A stretch of 12,076 nucleotides of DNA from Candidatus Andersenbacteria bacterium RIFCSPHIGHO2_02_FULL_45_11 (lineage in GTDB: Bacteria > Patescibacteriota > Andersenbacteria > UBA10190), in the NCBI GenBank assembly GCA_001817055.1, contig MHHP01000004.1:1-12076 (forward strand), in the 5' to 3' direction. The notes beneath the pieces were generated by a model. The model saw nothing but the letters and a program-made list of their open reading frames with translations. It did no database searches and was not told the origin of the DNA. Of this stretch, positions 11,165-12,076 are shown in pieces. Each line of letters begins with the position of its first letter. Within the stretch, counting starts at the first letter, position 1. A program made the position numbers and the translations under genes.

Positions 11165-11212
11165 CAGCACGGCGGACCCGCCGAATTTACGGGCAACTCG
11201 GGTGCTCTTTTG
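11165..11212 (+). other. GC-rich structured tail of element B
   Basis: Starts exactly where the tRNA T arm should begin. AGCAC (11166-11170) can pair with GTGCT (11202-11206), enclosing a GGCGG/CCGCC hairpin (11171-11182) and further GC-rich sequence, followed by CTTTTG. It may be a third inserted module or a terminator-like end; it has no tRNA T-arm signature. Confidence 0.4.
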
Positions 11213-11238
11213 TAAGATTATGTAATAATAGAATATAT

Positions 11239-11309
11239 CCGGGGATGGCAGATCGGCTATGCAAGGGACTGTAAATCCCTCAAGATAGGTTCAACTCCTA
11301 TTCCCCGGA
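11239..11309 (+). tRNA. tRNA-Tyr (anticodon GUA), archaeal-type
   Basis: A complete 71-nt cloverleaf. Acceptor stem CCGGGGA (11239-11245)/TCCCCGG (11302-11308), 7 bp; discriminator A at 11309. D arm GCA (11248-11250)/TGC (11260-11262) with the conserved GG in its loop. Anticodon stem AGGGA/TCCCT around CTGTAAA, anticodon GTA at 11271-11273. The variable loop is only CAAG. T arm ATAGG-TTCAACT-CCTAT. CCA is not encoded (ACTC follows), so it must be added. Bacterial tRNA-Tyr normally has a long variable arm and G1:C72. This one has a short variable loop and C1:G72, the identity pair used by archaeal and eukaryotic TyrRS. It is presumably charged by an archaeal-type TyrRS encoded elsewhere. The promoter is not clear; an AT-rich TAATAAT lies at 11223-11229. 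Confidence 0.92.
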
Positions 11310-11312
11310 CTC

Positions 11313-11738
11313 TTATTTAAGAAGATCTATTTTTTGAGCCGATACAGGATTTAATTCAATAGTTTCGTGGCTATAAGAAAACAAGATATTAAACGCATCA
11401 AAAAATCCTGCTTGCCCTAGAAAGCCATGTGGTTGCTCTGTTTCCACAAATACCGTATCTCCAACCCATTCGTAATTATCTAGTACGTATTTTACTGGTA
11501 CCAAGTATCCTTTATTTTTCTTACCTGTATGATTAAATCCGGCAACGCTTACCCTGGCAGCGTGTCGCAAATCGATTCCGCATGATTCAGCAAGGACAAT
11601 ACTAAACAAATTGTGATCAGATCCAGAATCAATCAGCCCATCAACATATATCCGCTTGTTTTGACTACACATAATCAACGACACATATGGTTTTGATACC
11701 GTTGACCCAATTCCAGCAGGAGTGTATTCAATTTTCAT
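11313..11738 (-). CDS. Retropepsin-like aspartic protease domain protein
   Basis: 141 residues. LIDSGSDHNLFS (35-46) matches the active-site D-T/S-G of retropepsin-like aspartic proteases, with D37-S38-G39 the likely catalytic triplet. The C-terminal HGFLGQAGFFDAFNILFSY (104-122) resembles the I/L-L-G-x-x-F-x-x-x-F-x-V end of such domains. The length fits one domain that would work as a dimer. There is no signal peptide, so it is probably cytosolic. It lies 14 nt after the DUF5678-like gene on the same strand, most likely one operon. Pairs of a short DUF5678-type protein and an aspartyl protease-like protein recur in environmental bacteria as I recall, but their role is unknown to me. The gene ends 3 nt from the tRNA-Tyr, in convergent orientation. 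Confidence 0.75.
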   Translation of the reverse strand: MKIEYTPAGIGSTVSKPYVSLIMCSQNKRIYVDGLIDSGSDHNLFSIVLAESCGIDLRHAARVSVAGFNHTGKKNKGYLVPVKYVLDNYEWVGDTVFVETEQPHGFLGQAGFFDAFNILFSYSHETIELNPVSAQKIDLLK

Positions 11739-11752
11739 ATCTTTCTAGCCTT

Positions 11753-11962
11753 TTACTCAATCGTAATAAAGTGAATATCTGAACTTGGAACGCCATGAAT
11801 AATTGGATCGTGGTAACCTTTTTCCTCTGCCTCCTTTAATACATCTTTCAGAATCACTCCATGAGCTACGACTTTGCGAGTTTCCTGTTCTAGCGCAAGC
11901 CACTCACCCCTATATTTCCCCTCGTCTATAGCAGGCATTTGGATGATTTTCTCTTTTTGCAT
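11753..11962 (-). CDS. DUF5678-like small protein
   Basis: 69 residues from the ATG at 11962. The core YRGEWLALEQETRKVVAHG (17-35) followed by a helix (ILKDVLKEAEEKGYHDP) and a final strand (DIHFITIE) matches the pattern of DUF5678 proteins. The frame extends to another ATG at 12037 (94 residues), but the extra 25 residues are outside the conserved part. A -10-like TACAAT (minus strand, 11974-11969) lies 6 nt before the inner ATG, so I prefer the shorter form from a leaderless mRNA. Function is unknown. It is probably co-transcribed with the retropepsin-like gene downstream and could be its partner. Confidence 0.7.
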   Translation of the reverse strand: MQKEKIIQMPAIDEGKYRGEWLALEQETRKVVAHGVILKDVLKEAEEKGYHDPIIHGVPSSDIHFITIE

Positions 11963-11968
11963 ACTTCC

Positions 11969-11974
11969 ATTGTA
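11969..11974 (-). promoter_or_regulatory. -10 box for the DUF5678/retropepsin pair
   Basis: TACAAT on the minus strand, 6 nt before the ATG at 11962. No good -35 is seen. If real, the mRNA begins at the start codon. Confidence 0.4.
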
Positions 11975-12076
11975 CCGTAATCTCCCATCTTTAGCTATAA
12001 CAATTTGGTACATTAACCTTCCAAGTGCATAAAACATAAGACACCTTGAGCGGTACGATAGGGATAGCTGAAAACT

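Noticed and set aside
10639..11309. A, B and C as a CRISPR-like or tandem tRNA array
   Set aside because: The three units are unevenly spaced (424 and 176 bp), differ in length, and only C is a full tRNA; a gene lies between A and B.

Overview
The window reads as a piece of the chromosome of a small-genome bacterium. The best guess is a Candidate Phyla Radiation (Patescibacteria, Parcubacteria-like) lineage. Three things support this: compact housekeeping proteins, many short palindromic repeats (some inside a coding sequence), and a tRNA-Tyr of archaeal type, which I recall being reported from some CPR bacteria. Of the genes whose end is visible only prfA stops at TGA, and I saw no in-frame TGA in recognised genes, so the standard code fits. 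The lineage call is inference.

Layout. 1-1383 (-) is the N-terminal 461 residues of DNA polymerase III alpha (dnaE). Diverging from it is a membrane-anchored beta-rich protein, then rodA. A strong promoter at 3403-3431 leads into a small zinc-ribbon gene and rplY (bL25, CTC type). 4585-5585 is a cassette of three small genes: a 56-residue basic protein, a HEPN-like helical protein and a two-TM protein. 5628-8001 (-) is the translation operon rpmE-prfA-prmC, with a good promoter before rpmE; PrmC would methylate the RF1 encoded next to it. Diverging from rpmE is rpsB-tsf, closed by an intrinsic terminator, followed by a membrane-anchored TPR gene.

10551-11312 is the unusual part. It holds an intact tRNA-Tyr(GUA) with a short variable loop and a C1:G72 pair. 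Upstream are two incomplete tRNA-Tyr-derived copies, A and B, each carrying two 28-nt hairpin modules at the same tRNA positions. A and B bracket a small GIY-YIG nuclease gene. The end of the window (-) is a DUF5678-like plus retropepsin-like gene pair.

Two other themes stand out. prmC contains five blocks of repeat-like DNA, all read through in frame. Many genes have a -10-like hexamer 5-12 nt before the start codon and no Shine-Dalgarno sequence, suggesting leaderless or nearly leaderless mRNAs.
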